DNA of 64,000 nt, from assembly GCA_027475525.1 (NCBI GenBank), contig JAMWFC010000113.1, forward strand, positions 682,001-746,000. The letters are read 5' to 3'. The translations under genes were made by a program, and so were the position numbers. This DNA comes from Macrolepiota albuminosa. Its lineage: Eukaryota; Basidiomycota; Agaricomycetes; Agaricales; Agaricaceae. The notes under the pieces were generated by a model. The model did not search any database. It saw only the letters and a program-made list of their open reading frames with translations, and was not told the origin of the DNA. Positions within the stretch are counted from its first letter, which is position 1; the number at the start of each line of letters is the position of its first letter. Below, one piece after another: positions 46,291 to 55,740 of this stretch.

Positions 46291-46548
46291 GGGGATAGCG
46301 TCCCCTTGTAGGTGTTCTTCCAGGAGAGATGGCGAGGTGTGTAGCTGAAACGTGGGGGTTCCGTCCTTCATGAGGCAGGCGAAGGGGGCGGCTCCAATGA
46401 TCCTAATGTTAAGTGTGTTCAGGTCGATCAGGGTCGCAGATGCATTGGCCAGAGCAGGTGTGACATGTGTCTGAGACCAGCTCGGGTAGTTTGGCCCTTT
46501 GTACTTGTTCCAAGGAATGTTTGGAGGTCAATCGGGGGCCTTGCAGGC

Positions 46549-47673
46549 TCAGACGGGCATGGGTGGCATATGCATGGGGGGCGCGGCTGTCGTCCCAGGG
46601 GTGTCGGACATCAGGTCGCTCCCTAGGGCCCGAAGGTGCACGGCGGTCGAGGGGTGGTCTTTGGGTCCCGGGAAGGTCATGGTGAGCGTTCTCCAATCGA
46701 TGTCGGGGTTCGTGTTACGTAGCCAGGGTAGTCCCAGCACCATCGGGGTTGATTTGTGAAGTCATGTGACCAGGAAGTTGGAGGTGAACTCGTAGTCATT
46801 GTCCAGGGTCACGTGCCCCAAGTGAGACCTCTGGATGGGGCCGGAGGAGGAGGGGGTGCTGTTGAGGCGTTGCAGGTGGAGGGGCTGGTCGAGGGAGTTG
46901 TGGGGAAGGTCGAGGGCGTCGCTGATGAAAACTTCAGTGGCTCCACTGTTGATGAGGGCTGATATCAGTCCTGGGGCACCGTCCAGCCTGGCATTGATGA
47001 CGAAGGACCGGGATGAGCAGGACTGGAGTCCAGGAGGTGGTGGGGGCCCGTCTGGGGGGTCTTTCGGAGTAGGGTCCGGAGAGCGGGGGATATCAAAGGG
47101 GAGTTGCTGGTCGTCGGGCGTCAGGTCCTGGGTCAGGCGAAGAGTAAGATGTTGCCAATTAATGCAGGGGTTGGTGTCTCGGAGCCATGGGAGCCCTAAG
47201 ACCAGGGGTGTGGAGGAGTGTAGTTTGGTTATCAACATCTGGAGGGTGTGAGTCTGTCCATTGGCAAAAGTAACGGGCATACGCACGAAGTGAGTGATGT
47301 CCCCCGCTGTAGAGGCGTCTCCGTCAAAGAGGCAGAGCCGCACCGGGACCAGGAGTCGCTGAGCAGGTTCCAGGGTGAAGGTAGACCATGCTTTGTCAAT
47401 GAAGTTGTCGGTGGCGCCACTGTCAACGAGGGTGTTGAGGAGGGTTCTGGAGGGGGTGAGGCGGATTTTGAGGAGGAGGGAGTGCGAGGAGTGGGAGGGT
47501 AGGTAAGCTGTGAGAGTGTCCTGTGCGAGTGTCGTGGAGCGAAGGTGGGAAACTGGGGCGGAGAAGACGTCAGGGTTGATTCCGCGATTTAGGGCGTCTT
47601 CCGCGTCAAATCGCTGGGTCGTTTTCCGAATACTCAAAGGTGGCGTCCTCTCCTTCGAAGGTCCAGGTGGCAC
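46549..47673 (-). pseudogene. Two tandem retropepsin-like domains of Cv1
   Basis: First domain: Val-Asp-Ser-Gly-Ala-Thr-Asp at about 47420, second-half motif Leu-Val-Leu-Gly-Leu-Pro-Trp-Leu at about 47195. After a Pro-rich linker a second domain follows: Ile-Asn-Ser-Gly-Ala-Thr at about 46960 (Asp replaced by Asn) and Met-Val-Leu-Gly-Leu-Pro-Trp-Leu at about 46740. A stop at 46762-46764 interrupts the second. Single-chain pairs of this kind are unusual, since retroelement proteases normally dimerise from one domain. Confidence 0.7.
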
Positions 47674-47676
47674 GTC

Positions 47677-49239
47677 CTATAACCTGTCATTGGGGACACT
47701 CAGAGATGAAATGGTCTCTTTCACCGCAGAGTATGCAAACAGCTTCCCTCCTTCATTGTTCCTGCACATCCTTCGGAACTTCGATTCAGGGTCGTTTCTT
47801 TTTTTGAAGCCGGTTGGCCTGGAGGGTTTCCTCGTCCCGTTCGTCAGCAAAGTCAAGGTCTTTGGGGTCTTCCAGGGGCTCCTTGGGGCTTGGCACATCG
47901 CCTGGGTCGTGGGCAGCCATGGTGGCATTGAGTTGGGCCTGGGGGTGGGCGCCGCTGCTGGGGTTAGTATTGGGTGGGCCGCGACTCACCGGGGGTCGGC
48001 CACCAGGGAACGCAGGGGGACCGGGGTTTCGATTTTGGGGGTTGGGGGTTTTGCCGGAGGGCCATGGGGGTTGGGAGTTCAAATACTCGCTGCGGTCTTC
48101 CCCATAGCGTTGGTTGATCTACATGACAAGGGCCTTGTATCCATTGTAGGAGGGTTGTTTTGGGGCAAGTCAGAGGACGTCCTTGATACGTTGTGGCAGG
48201 GCGCGGCGGAGGGCGTACTGGAGGGTGCTGTAATTCCAACCTGTCTCGTAAGCTTCCTTCTCAAAACGTACGATGAAGGTGGTGAAATGTTCTTCAGAGC
48301 GCATCCGGAGGTTGAAGAGGTTGTCCTTGGCCTCAGCCATGGTGTTGTAGATCCCGAATTTCCCGGAGAACTCATCAACAAAGGCTTGCCAGCGGGAGAG
48401 TGCCGGGTTGTTGGGGTCGAACTGGATGAGGGCCGTATAATGGTCGAAGGCGATTCCCTGGAGGTACGAGGCGGCAAAGGCCACCCAGGAGCTGTCAACC
48501 TAAAAAGTGAGTGGCTTCACCTGAAACGTGTTAAGACATTGGGTGAGGAATGTACGCCATTTTTGGGGGTCCCAGCCCATGAATGCATCGGGCTTTTGAA
48601 TGTCCAGGCGTCCTTTGCAGGTGAGGGCGTTGCGAGCATCGTCCAGTCCAGCAGTGTTGCGGGGAGGGGGGCCGGCATTGTAGTAGTAGTAATAATGGTT
48701 ACCCCCCCCTCCTTGTGGAGGAAAGGCACCAAGGGCAGGACCCCATCCACCTGGAGGGCCTCCTCCGGGTGGCTCACCTGGAGGTCCGTGCCCGGGAGGT
48801 CCGTTGTCCCAGGGGGGTTTGTTCCTGCTGGGGGGAGGCCCGGGTCTCCACGCAGGGGGTGGCGGAGGTCCACTGGGAACTGGTGGTGTCTCTGGCAGGC
48901 CCCTGGGGATGCTCCGGTACGAGGGGACCTCCACAGGTCGTGCCATGGCTAGGTTGGCTGGAGGGGCCCAGCTGGCTGAGGGCTCCAGATCATAGAGAGA
49001 TGGGTCAGGGGCCCAGTGGCGGTGGAGGTATTGGGGGGAGGGGCCCAGCTGGCTGAGGGCTCCAGATCATAGAGAGATGGGTCAGGGGCCCAGTGGCGGT
49101 GGAGGTATTGGGGTTTGTACGGGAGAGGGGGATAGGTGGGGCGGGGGGTCTGTGCAGAGTAGTAATCGGGGACTGGGCGCCCATAAGGGTTGGTCTGGTA
49201 GCCTGTGGGGTAGTAGGTATGAGTATACGTAGCCATCAA
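47677..49239 (-). pseudogene. Gag of chromovirus Cv1
   Basis: A Tyr/Pro-rich start at 49239, a long Pro/Gly-rich region (48870-48700), a capsid-like domain (about 48640-48170) and a complete CCHC knuckle (Cys-x2-Cys-x4-His-x4-Cys) at about 47738-47697. Stops split it at 48500, 48170 and several later points. The 77-bp duplication at 48961/49038 hides continuity of the first two frames. Confidence 0.75.
48961..49114. repeat. 77-bp tandem duplication 19
   Basis: Exact units 48961-49037 and 49038-49114, near the start of Cv1 gag. Confidence 0.95.
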
Positions 49240-49269
49240 GAATGGTGTAAGGAGGGAGTCTTGATATTA

Positions 49270-49747
49270 TGTCAGGTTCCGCTGAGTCAGGAGCTTTCCG
49301 GAAAAGCAACGCCCTTACAATGTGGACTTGAGCTACGGATACTCGGGTGTCTGGAACTCCGGGGCTAGGACTCTGGAGTTCAAGACGCAGACAGGGGTAA
49401 TCCCAGGAGAGGGAACTTGGTCCGGGGGTTTTGGGTTGTGGGTAGCTGGGAGTTGGGTGGGGGTCGAGTCGTGAACCGGAGGTTCTAAGATGAGACCCGG
49501 TTAGCAAATTACAAGTCGTGAAGTATGTACCAAACTTTAGAGCACGCAGTTATTCAAGCGTGCCAGTCAAGCGTGCCAGTCAGTGCGTACCAATCAAGCA
49601 AAGGGCACGCAACAATTCAAGTTATCCAAGTTAATATCAAGACTAGCGAATACAACAGGGAACTACGCTATAAGTACTACGGGACCAGGTCTCAGGGTTC
49701 CAGGGTGTCTGGGATGGGTTCCGGGAGTCATTGAGTAGCGGACAGGG
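49270..49747 (-). repeat. 5' LTR of Cv1, outer end missing
   Basis: Homologous to 40799-41545 from its TGTCAGG end; similarity ends at about 49747, so about 250-300 bp of the outer (U3) part is lost. Next to it on the minus strand (49269-49258) is TAATATCAAGAC, possibly a mutated initiator-tRNA primer site (the common TGGTATCAGAGC differs at four positions). Confidence 0.7.
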
Positions 49748-50198
49748 GAGTCCATGGATGATCTGTCTAACTCGATACCATCAAATGAAGGCACAATAGA
49801 TGACTTCGCTGTCTGCCCTCAATTTTTCTGAGATGAATTAGTACACGCCCTGTTTATATCTGTGTCTCTGCAGCGTCTGTCATCCCACGCATATTTCTTT
49901 TTGAAATAATGAACCCTAACCCATTTTTGTCATAACTATAGATCAGTCACAGTTCAATTCAATTCATCTGTCTTCGCAATGTAATACTTTCACCGATGTC
50001 AGTCAATACTTCCACCAATGCCAGTCCCTAGCTACCTGCACCTTTGTTGTCATTTTATCTTGCTTCATTTTGCAAGGCATCGGATCTTCCAATGGCTTGC
50101 AGTTATGAAGACAGGAAATTTGCAAAGTCATTGTATATTGAGTGGGGTCTTGTATTTAATTCGAAAGTTATCTGTCAGTACTCAATTGCCATTATCCC
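49748..50198. other. Intergenic, no gene seen
   Basis: AT-rich DNA between the broken LTR and the next gene. It may contain that gene's promoter. Short words (ATCTTCCAATGGCTTG etc.) give no domain. Confidence 0.4.
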
Positions 50199-52043
50199 AT
50201 GTCTTCTAAGCGTCGTCTCTTCACTCCATATGCTTGGCCAACAGTGTTGAATCTGTCTGAACGGGCCAAGCTTCATGATCTGAAGATGCAACTGGATTTT
50301 TACAACGAGATCAACTGTCCAGTTACTTATAGTGATGTCACTGGTGAATGGGAAACATGGCAAAGGTCGGTCGATTTGTTATCTGCATTAGAAGTAGATT
50401 TACAATGCCTATTCTTGCTATAGGCCCATGAGAATCTTTCGCAATGGTGGAATGACTGAGGTTGCTGCTTCCAGATTTGGCCGTGTATCTTATGAGCCGC
50501 CCAAATGCCCTCATATTCATGAACCTGATCATGAACGAGTCATGCAACTCCACCTCAAGAAGCGGTTTGGTGTATACCAGGAAGTTGACTTCTTTCGAGC
50601 AACAGGCCATGCATGTGTTTTTACTGGTTCGTAATTTATTCCTATTTCAACTACTTACATGATAGCTGTGTCCACCTATAGTTATCATTCCTTGTCTGAA
50701 CGAGCCCCTTATAACACAAGACTCCAAAATAGTAGCAAAACAAATGAGTAAGGGTGTTGCTTCTAAGAAAAATCAATTTTTTAGCTTACTGGTGCCGTTC
50801 TTTAGCCCATCAGGAGGGGGAAGAGGCAGCTGAGACATGGGAAGAGTATTCCCGTGCGTAACAAAATTTTACTTGCATTCAATTAATTTAACTCCTTGCT
50901 AGTTGATCACGACCACGTCTTGGGTCCGATTCACTCTCCCTCCGAAGCTGAGGTATCCGAACTTCTTATGCTGCAGCAGCTCCCAACACCACCATCGTCA
51001 TCACAAGCTGCTAACAGATTTCAGAATCAACTCAATAACATCTACATCAATCCACGAGTCTCAAAGGCCTTTTATACACCAACCAAGCCATTAAGCTCTT
51101 TACAGCCACGTCGTATTCAGACTGGAACAGGTTCTTCATACTCTAGATCTGCAGCATTCTTTGAAAAATCAGTTGCTGATGCTCGAGCCAACTCAGGTAA
51201 GCATCTAACACATCTATCTTGCGATCTGACTGCATCATAACCACAGAGGCCAATCTAATTGACCACATTAATTTGAATGTTGCTTTAGGGGTCTATAAAG
51301 GTATGTTCTGGATAGTTAGTTTGTCGATTGAAAGGTAATCTTTGTGCAGCCCATCCCTCAAAACATCCTGCTGCAGATCTTAAGAACACCCATCGTGTTC
51401 TTGAGCCATATGACGAAAGAATCTTCCCTGGATGCTTAGACCGTATGTTTCAACAAGTCCAATACTTGAACACAAACATTGGTCGAGTCATCCGTGAACT
51501 CAACTCAACGCTCGGGGTGCCTCTCTCAGCCATCCATAGCCTCGACAAGTATGCAACAACTTGTCCAGCCTGTCTCTGTGTTTTCTCAATTGATGGATTT
51601 AACGCACATATTTCAAACAAGAGGTGCATGAACTGTACCTCAACTGTTGAAGGTATCACTTTTTTTAATCTCCTTGTCATACACTGACTCGGTATACAGT
51701 GAATTCCAAGATCATTGATCTTGATGATGTTGATGAAGTTCATTTGCGCACATTTGCCGAAACTCCTGCTGATGTCATTGAGTTCATTGACAAGCCTACA
51801 GGAGCCGCCTTAATGGAATGGAATTCGACAATTGGTGTACCAAGGGACGTTTGGGCACTAATCCGTACTGCATATGTTGAGTGTGTTGACTGTCATCTTT
51901 GCCGCTCTTTTCATGGCGACACTGCCCATCGTGATGCCAGCGGAAAGTGTCAAGATCTGGGCGAAGCCACTGCAAGCCTGATTACTAGTAAGGGAAAGGG
52001 ACGTGCGGGAGTTCAGTCAGGCAATAACACAGAAAACACTTAG
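50199..52043 (+). CDS. Spliced hypothetical gene
   Basis: Probable multi-exon gene. Pieces in order: 50199-50391, 50423-~50635 (a frame change near 50440 is unexplained), short exons 50683-50745 and 50786-50859, 50904-51196, 51347-51650 and 51701-52043 (TAG end). Candidate introns have GT-AG ends and are 30-90 nt. The fifth piece is Ser/Pro-rich; the sixth has a C2HC pattern (Cys-x2-Cys-x12-His-x6-Cys-x2-Cys) near 51562-51638; the last has Cys-x2-Cys with nearby His. No known family named. It could be a host gene or a repeated TE-derived gene. Confidence 0.55.
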
Positions 52044-52538
52044 TTTTTTTAGTTAAACAAATATCGCATCGTTTTTATGGTGATCCCATAACAAGTATAT
52101 GTGTTCAAAACATGGATTTTCGATCGTCCACGGTATGTGGTAGTTAGAGTGCACTGAGTGGAGCTTCTTGTAAGCGCGTCCTACCAAGACTACGAAAATG
52201 GGGCAGAGTCCAGCGGCAACAACTATCGCAGCTTGTGACTCAAATTCCGTGGCAGCTTAGGATCTACAGGACCTTGAAAGAGCAGATACCTCAAAATTTA
52301 CTGTATACCACTTACAAAACGTTGCCCCTATGCTAGTCGAATCGCACAAATCTGTTCTGACGAAGTTCTAGATGGGTGTAAAGAGAATCTTGACGGTGGA
52401 AGGAACACGCTGTGGCTGTGCTTGTGATGTTGCTTGCGCCAGCCACGGTCATGATCAGTTGTTCCAACGTTCAACAAACCAAGAAATTGGCTGGCTGGCC
52501 AGTGTAGACAACTACACTAGTCATAAGACTAATGTCGA
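52044..52538. other. Intergenic, no gene seen
   Basis: No coding signal; likely 3' end of the preceding gene and promoter of the kinase-like gene. Confidence 0.4.
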
Positions 52539-53083
52539 ATGAAATGTCCCAGCGAAGCGTCTTCTAACCGAGCCGTCGTTGCTCTAGTCCCAGCCGAGCA
52601 GGAGCACTGGCACGTACTTCATGTCTCTAACCAGGTTGTCCTATATAATCCTCGTTCACATGCACTATCAATACGAAAATTCAGTCACTTCCCCAGGCGA
52701 CCCTTTGGATCATGTCCATACTGCAAGCAGACATTGCCTGTTGGCTTCGAGCTGGAGATTGATGATGATGACAGTGACGTCCTTGATTCCGATCCTGCGT
52801 ACCACTCACGCGTGTCGGACTACTTTCAGTTACTAGCCGCCTTAAATGAGGCATTGTCGTGCCCGTCGACACCACCACCAGTAATTCGGGAGTCGAGCAC
52901 TAGTGCATTTCCTGCAGAGAAGATGGCGGAGGGGTACTTCAAGGCTTTCTTTAAGGAAGAAATGAAACTTGGGAGGGGAGCTAATGGGTCTGTGTTTCTC
53001 TGCCAGGTGCGTAAGACACAATCATAGGGATAGAATGTCATTGATTCTTGTGTAAAGCATATGCTAGATGGCAACCTTCTCGG
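52539..53083 (+). pseudogene. N-terminal part of an Iks1-like protein kinase
   Basis: Residues ~20-75 match the Iks1 N-terminal domain (Trp-His-Val-Leu start, Cys-x2-Cys-Lys zinc-like pair near 52712). From about 52923 the kinase glycine-rich loop begins: Glu-Gly-Tyr-Phe-x-x-Phe-Phe-Lys-Glu-Glu, then Leu-Gly-Arg-Gly-Ala-Asn-Gly-Ser-Val-Phe-Leu-Cys. An intron (53007-53056) leads to His-Met-Leu-Asp-Gly-Asn-Leu-Leu-Gly. After 53083 the catalytic Lys, HRD and DFG are absent and the sequence changes. The kinase is therefore truncated in this window, by insertion, deletion or assembly join. Confidence 0.7.
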
Positions 53084-53117
53084 TGTGTTTAGTCTTTAGT
53101 GATCGGACGACGTTGAT

Positions 53118-53417
53118 TTGCGGTCGGCACGAATACGTGCTTTTAGGCAGTTCCAGCGTGCGACGCCTGACGAGCGAGTTCGTATACAACGGGAGATGAC
53201 ACATGCGAGAAGACATGCGTCATGGAAGGCGGTGTATCTGTTGAGTGCGGAGGAGAGGAAAAGACTCGCCTGCTCGGCCCACCCTCACCCCCTCCTCTAT
53301 TGCTCATGCCTCGAAGCTTCCAGACGCTGGCGAGGAACTCAGTGGCGCCGCTGGGTATGGTACCAGGTGCGACATGGAAGAGGGCATTCAAGTCGTGCAT
53401 TCTTGTTGCCAAAGTGA
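53118..53417 (+). CDS. ORF after the kinase break, unknown
   Basis: A 99-codon frame with an Arg/Glu helix, then Trp/Arg-rich sequence; ends near a GTGCGA donor-like site. I could not tie it to the kinase. Confidence 0.2.
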   Translation: MRSARIRAFRQFQRATPDERVRIQREMTHARRHASWKAVYLLSAEERKRLACSAHPHPLLYCSCLEASRRWRGTQWRRWVWYQVRHGRGHSSRAFLLPK

Positions 53418-53689
53418 GTCGGACAATACATGTGAAAGGATGTGTTGATGTACTGCGCTGTGTATAGGTATCTTCACTGGTGACTATGTGCCCTCTTAGC
53501 AATAGTTCACGCCCTCTTGTGGTGTTTGATTTGCTGTAACTGGTAGAGCGCACAATGGACTGATTATTCTCTTGTAAATTACGACCATGTTTTATGCTTG
53601 CAACCATATCAAAACTTAGTTTATTCTCACATTCTTGACACAGTGAATGTATACAATTGCAGACTACTCTCGATAACAAGTTTACGTTC

Positions 53690-54540
53690 ATAACCTACAA
53701 AGTTACAAGTGCAACTTTTCCTGAACCTGTTCCTCTCAATGCTGGAACAGCCGCAACTTCCCTGTTATATTTGGCCACAGCTGCATCCTTTGACTTTTGA
53801 GCTCTTTCAAGGACAGCAATAAGGCGTTGATATTGAATGAGCTGAAAATCACGTTTGAGATGTCTCAACTGTGCATTCAGTGTTTCAATCTTTGTTGTGA
53901 TTCTTGACAGAGATGACCGTGCTTTTTTGAGCCTAACATTGTGGGCTTCAATTTTGACGTCTTCAGCAACAAGCGAGTTGTGATGAGCCTGGTCTACTCA
54001 AAGATTCAGTATGCTTTAATAGAAAGGAGCAATAGATACACACATTTACGCTTCAGGTTTTTTGTCATGTTCTCGACAAGGTGACCAGAATTGTATGATG
54101 GTCGAATGCCAGTCGTCTCCCAAGTCAACAAGGTTTTCATCTTCAGATTATCAAAAGACCGTCCCTTCACAATTCCACCCAGTAGACTGCAGCTGATACC
54201 CTCTCTATTGACATCGGCATGAGTGCTTTCAACCAGATTACTATTTGCCTCGCCAGCTTTCCAGATGGGCCATGGGATATGACTCTTTTCCCAACAGAGT
54301 CCTTCGAAGGCAAATTTGCTATCGAGTTTGTTTTTTACCCAATCTTACAAAAGAAATAAGGCAGTGCAATTTTTACGAATTAAATACTCACCTATGCCAA
54401 CCTTGCCGCCAAGAGTACATATATTATTGAGAGTTTCTGCCCAGTTTGGATGTGTTGTACAGATCAAACGATGCATGAGGTTCTTTACTTCATCTGTTAA
54501 ACCTCGGGCGTCGTGTTCCGAGATCTAGAATAGATCGAGG
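53690..54540 (-). pseudogene. Transposase-like gene, copy 2, C-terminal half
   Basis: Same family as 33731-38182: from about 54530 leftwards, His-Arg-Leu-Ile-Cys-Thr-Thr-His-Pro; then Asn-Leu-Val-Glu-Ser-Thr-His-Ala-Asp-Val-Asn (about 54226); Leu-Lys-Met-Lys-Thr-Leu-Leu (about 54140); coiled coil (53990-53780); end Gly-Ser-Gly-Lys-Val. The central segment is less decayed than copy 1. At least one intron-like break near 54380-54340 and one near 54040-54000. The N-terminal half is absent; a minisatellite begins where it should be. Confidence 0.55.
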
Positions 54541-54871
54541 TTTTTCTGTGCAGCGGACTATGTGTGGGAAAAATGTCTTCGATTTTTGCCGTCATGTGAC
54601 TGTGTTTGTTCTCGTTGCCATTACTTCCTTCCAGTAAGCGTGGGAAAAATGTCTTCAATTTTTGCCGTCATGTGACTGTGTTTGTTCTCATTGCCATTAC
54701 TTCCTTCCGGTAAGCATGGGAATAATGTCTTCGATTTTTAACGTCATGTGATACTACCGTTCGTCTGTACGGTTACTTAGTCAGCAGTAGTGGACTATGT
54801 ACGCGTGGGAGTAATGTCTTCACTTTTTAACGTCATGTGATACTATACACGGTTACAGAGATGCGTGGGAA

Positions 54872-55025
54872 TAATGTCTTCGATTTTTAACGTCATGTGA
54901 TACTACCGTTCGTCTGTACGGTTACTTAGTCAGCAGTAGACTATGTACTAATGTCTTCGATTTTTAACGTCATGTGATACTACCGTTCGTCTGTACGGTT
55001 ACTTAGTCAGCAGTAGACTATGTAC
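54872..55025. repeat. 77-bp tandem duplication 20
   Basis: Exact units 54872-54948 and 54949-55025, in the minisatellite. Confidence 0.85.
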
Positions 55026-55080
55026 ACGTAGGAGTAATGTCTTCATTTTTTAACGTCATGTGATACTACCGTACGTCTGT

Positions 55081-55234
55081 ACGGTTACAGAAATGCGTGG
55101 GAATAATGTCTTCGATTTTTAACGTCATGTGATACTACCGTTCGTCTGTACGGTTACACGGTTACAGAAATGCGTGGGAATAATGTCTTCGATTTTTAAC
55201 GTCATGTGATACTACCGTTCGTCTGTACGGTTAC
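55081..55234. repeat. 77-bp tandem duplication 21
   Basis: Units start at 55081 and 55158, in the minisatellite, with GTTACACGGTTAC at the join. Confidence 0.85.
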
Positions 55235-55422
55235 AGAAATGCATGGGAATAATGTCTTCGATTTTTAACGTCATGTGATACTACCATTCGTCTGTACGGT
55301 TACTTAGTCAGCAGTAGACTATGTACGCGTGGGAGTAATGTCTTCACTTTTTAACGTCATGTGATACTATACGTATGTATGTACGGTTACAGAGATGCGT
55401 GGGAATAATGTCTTCGATTTTT

Positions 55423-55576
55423 AACGTCATGTGATACTACCGTTTGTCTGTACGGTTACTTAGTCAGCAGTAGACCATGTACGCGTGGGAGTAATTTTTA
55501 ACGTCATGTGATACTACCGTTTGTCTGTACGGTTACTTAGTCAGCAGTAGACCATGTACGCGTGGGAGTAATGTCT
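55423..55576. repeat. 77-bp tandem duplication 22
   Basis: Units spaced 77 bp (AACGTCATG at 55423 and 55500), in the minisatellite. Confidence 0.85.
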
Positions 55577-55740
55577 TCATTTTTTAATGTCATGTGATAC
55601 TACCGTAAGTCTGTACGGTTACAGAGATGCATGGGAATAATATATTCACTTTTTAACGTCATGTGATACTAGTACGGTTACATATATGTGTGGGAATAGT
55701 GTCTTCCCTTTTTAACGTCATTTGTTCCGTAGCTTTACTA

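Larger units (their letters stand above)
54550..55740 (+). repeat. Minisatellite with ACGTCATGTGATACTA core
   Basis: About 15 tandem, imperfect units. Core: GTGGGAATAATGTCTTC, ATTTTTAACGTCATGTGA, TACTACCGTTCGTCTGT, ACGGTTAC. Some units carry an extra TTAGTCAGCAGTAGACTATG. Unit length is mostly 55-92 bp. The first two units are diverged. Three 77-bp duplications overlap it, so the true copy number is unknown. ACGTCA resembles a CRE/ATF half site. Confidence 0.85.

Noticed and set aside
47510..48952. 480-aa plus-strand ORF
   Set aside because: Lies exactly opposite Cv1 gag; the minus strand has the zinc knuckle and capsid signature. The length comes from strand-biased composition.
54872..55576. 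CRISPR-like array in the minisatellite
   Set aside because: Units are tandem without unique spacers, and the organism is eukaryotic.
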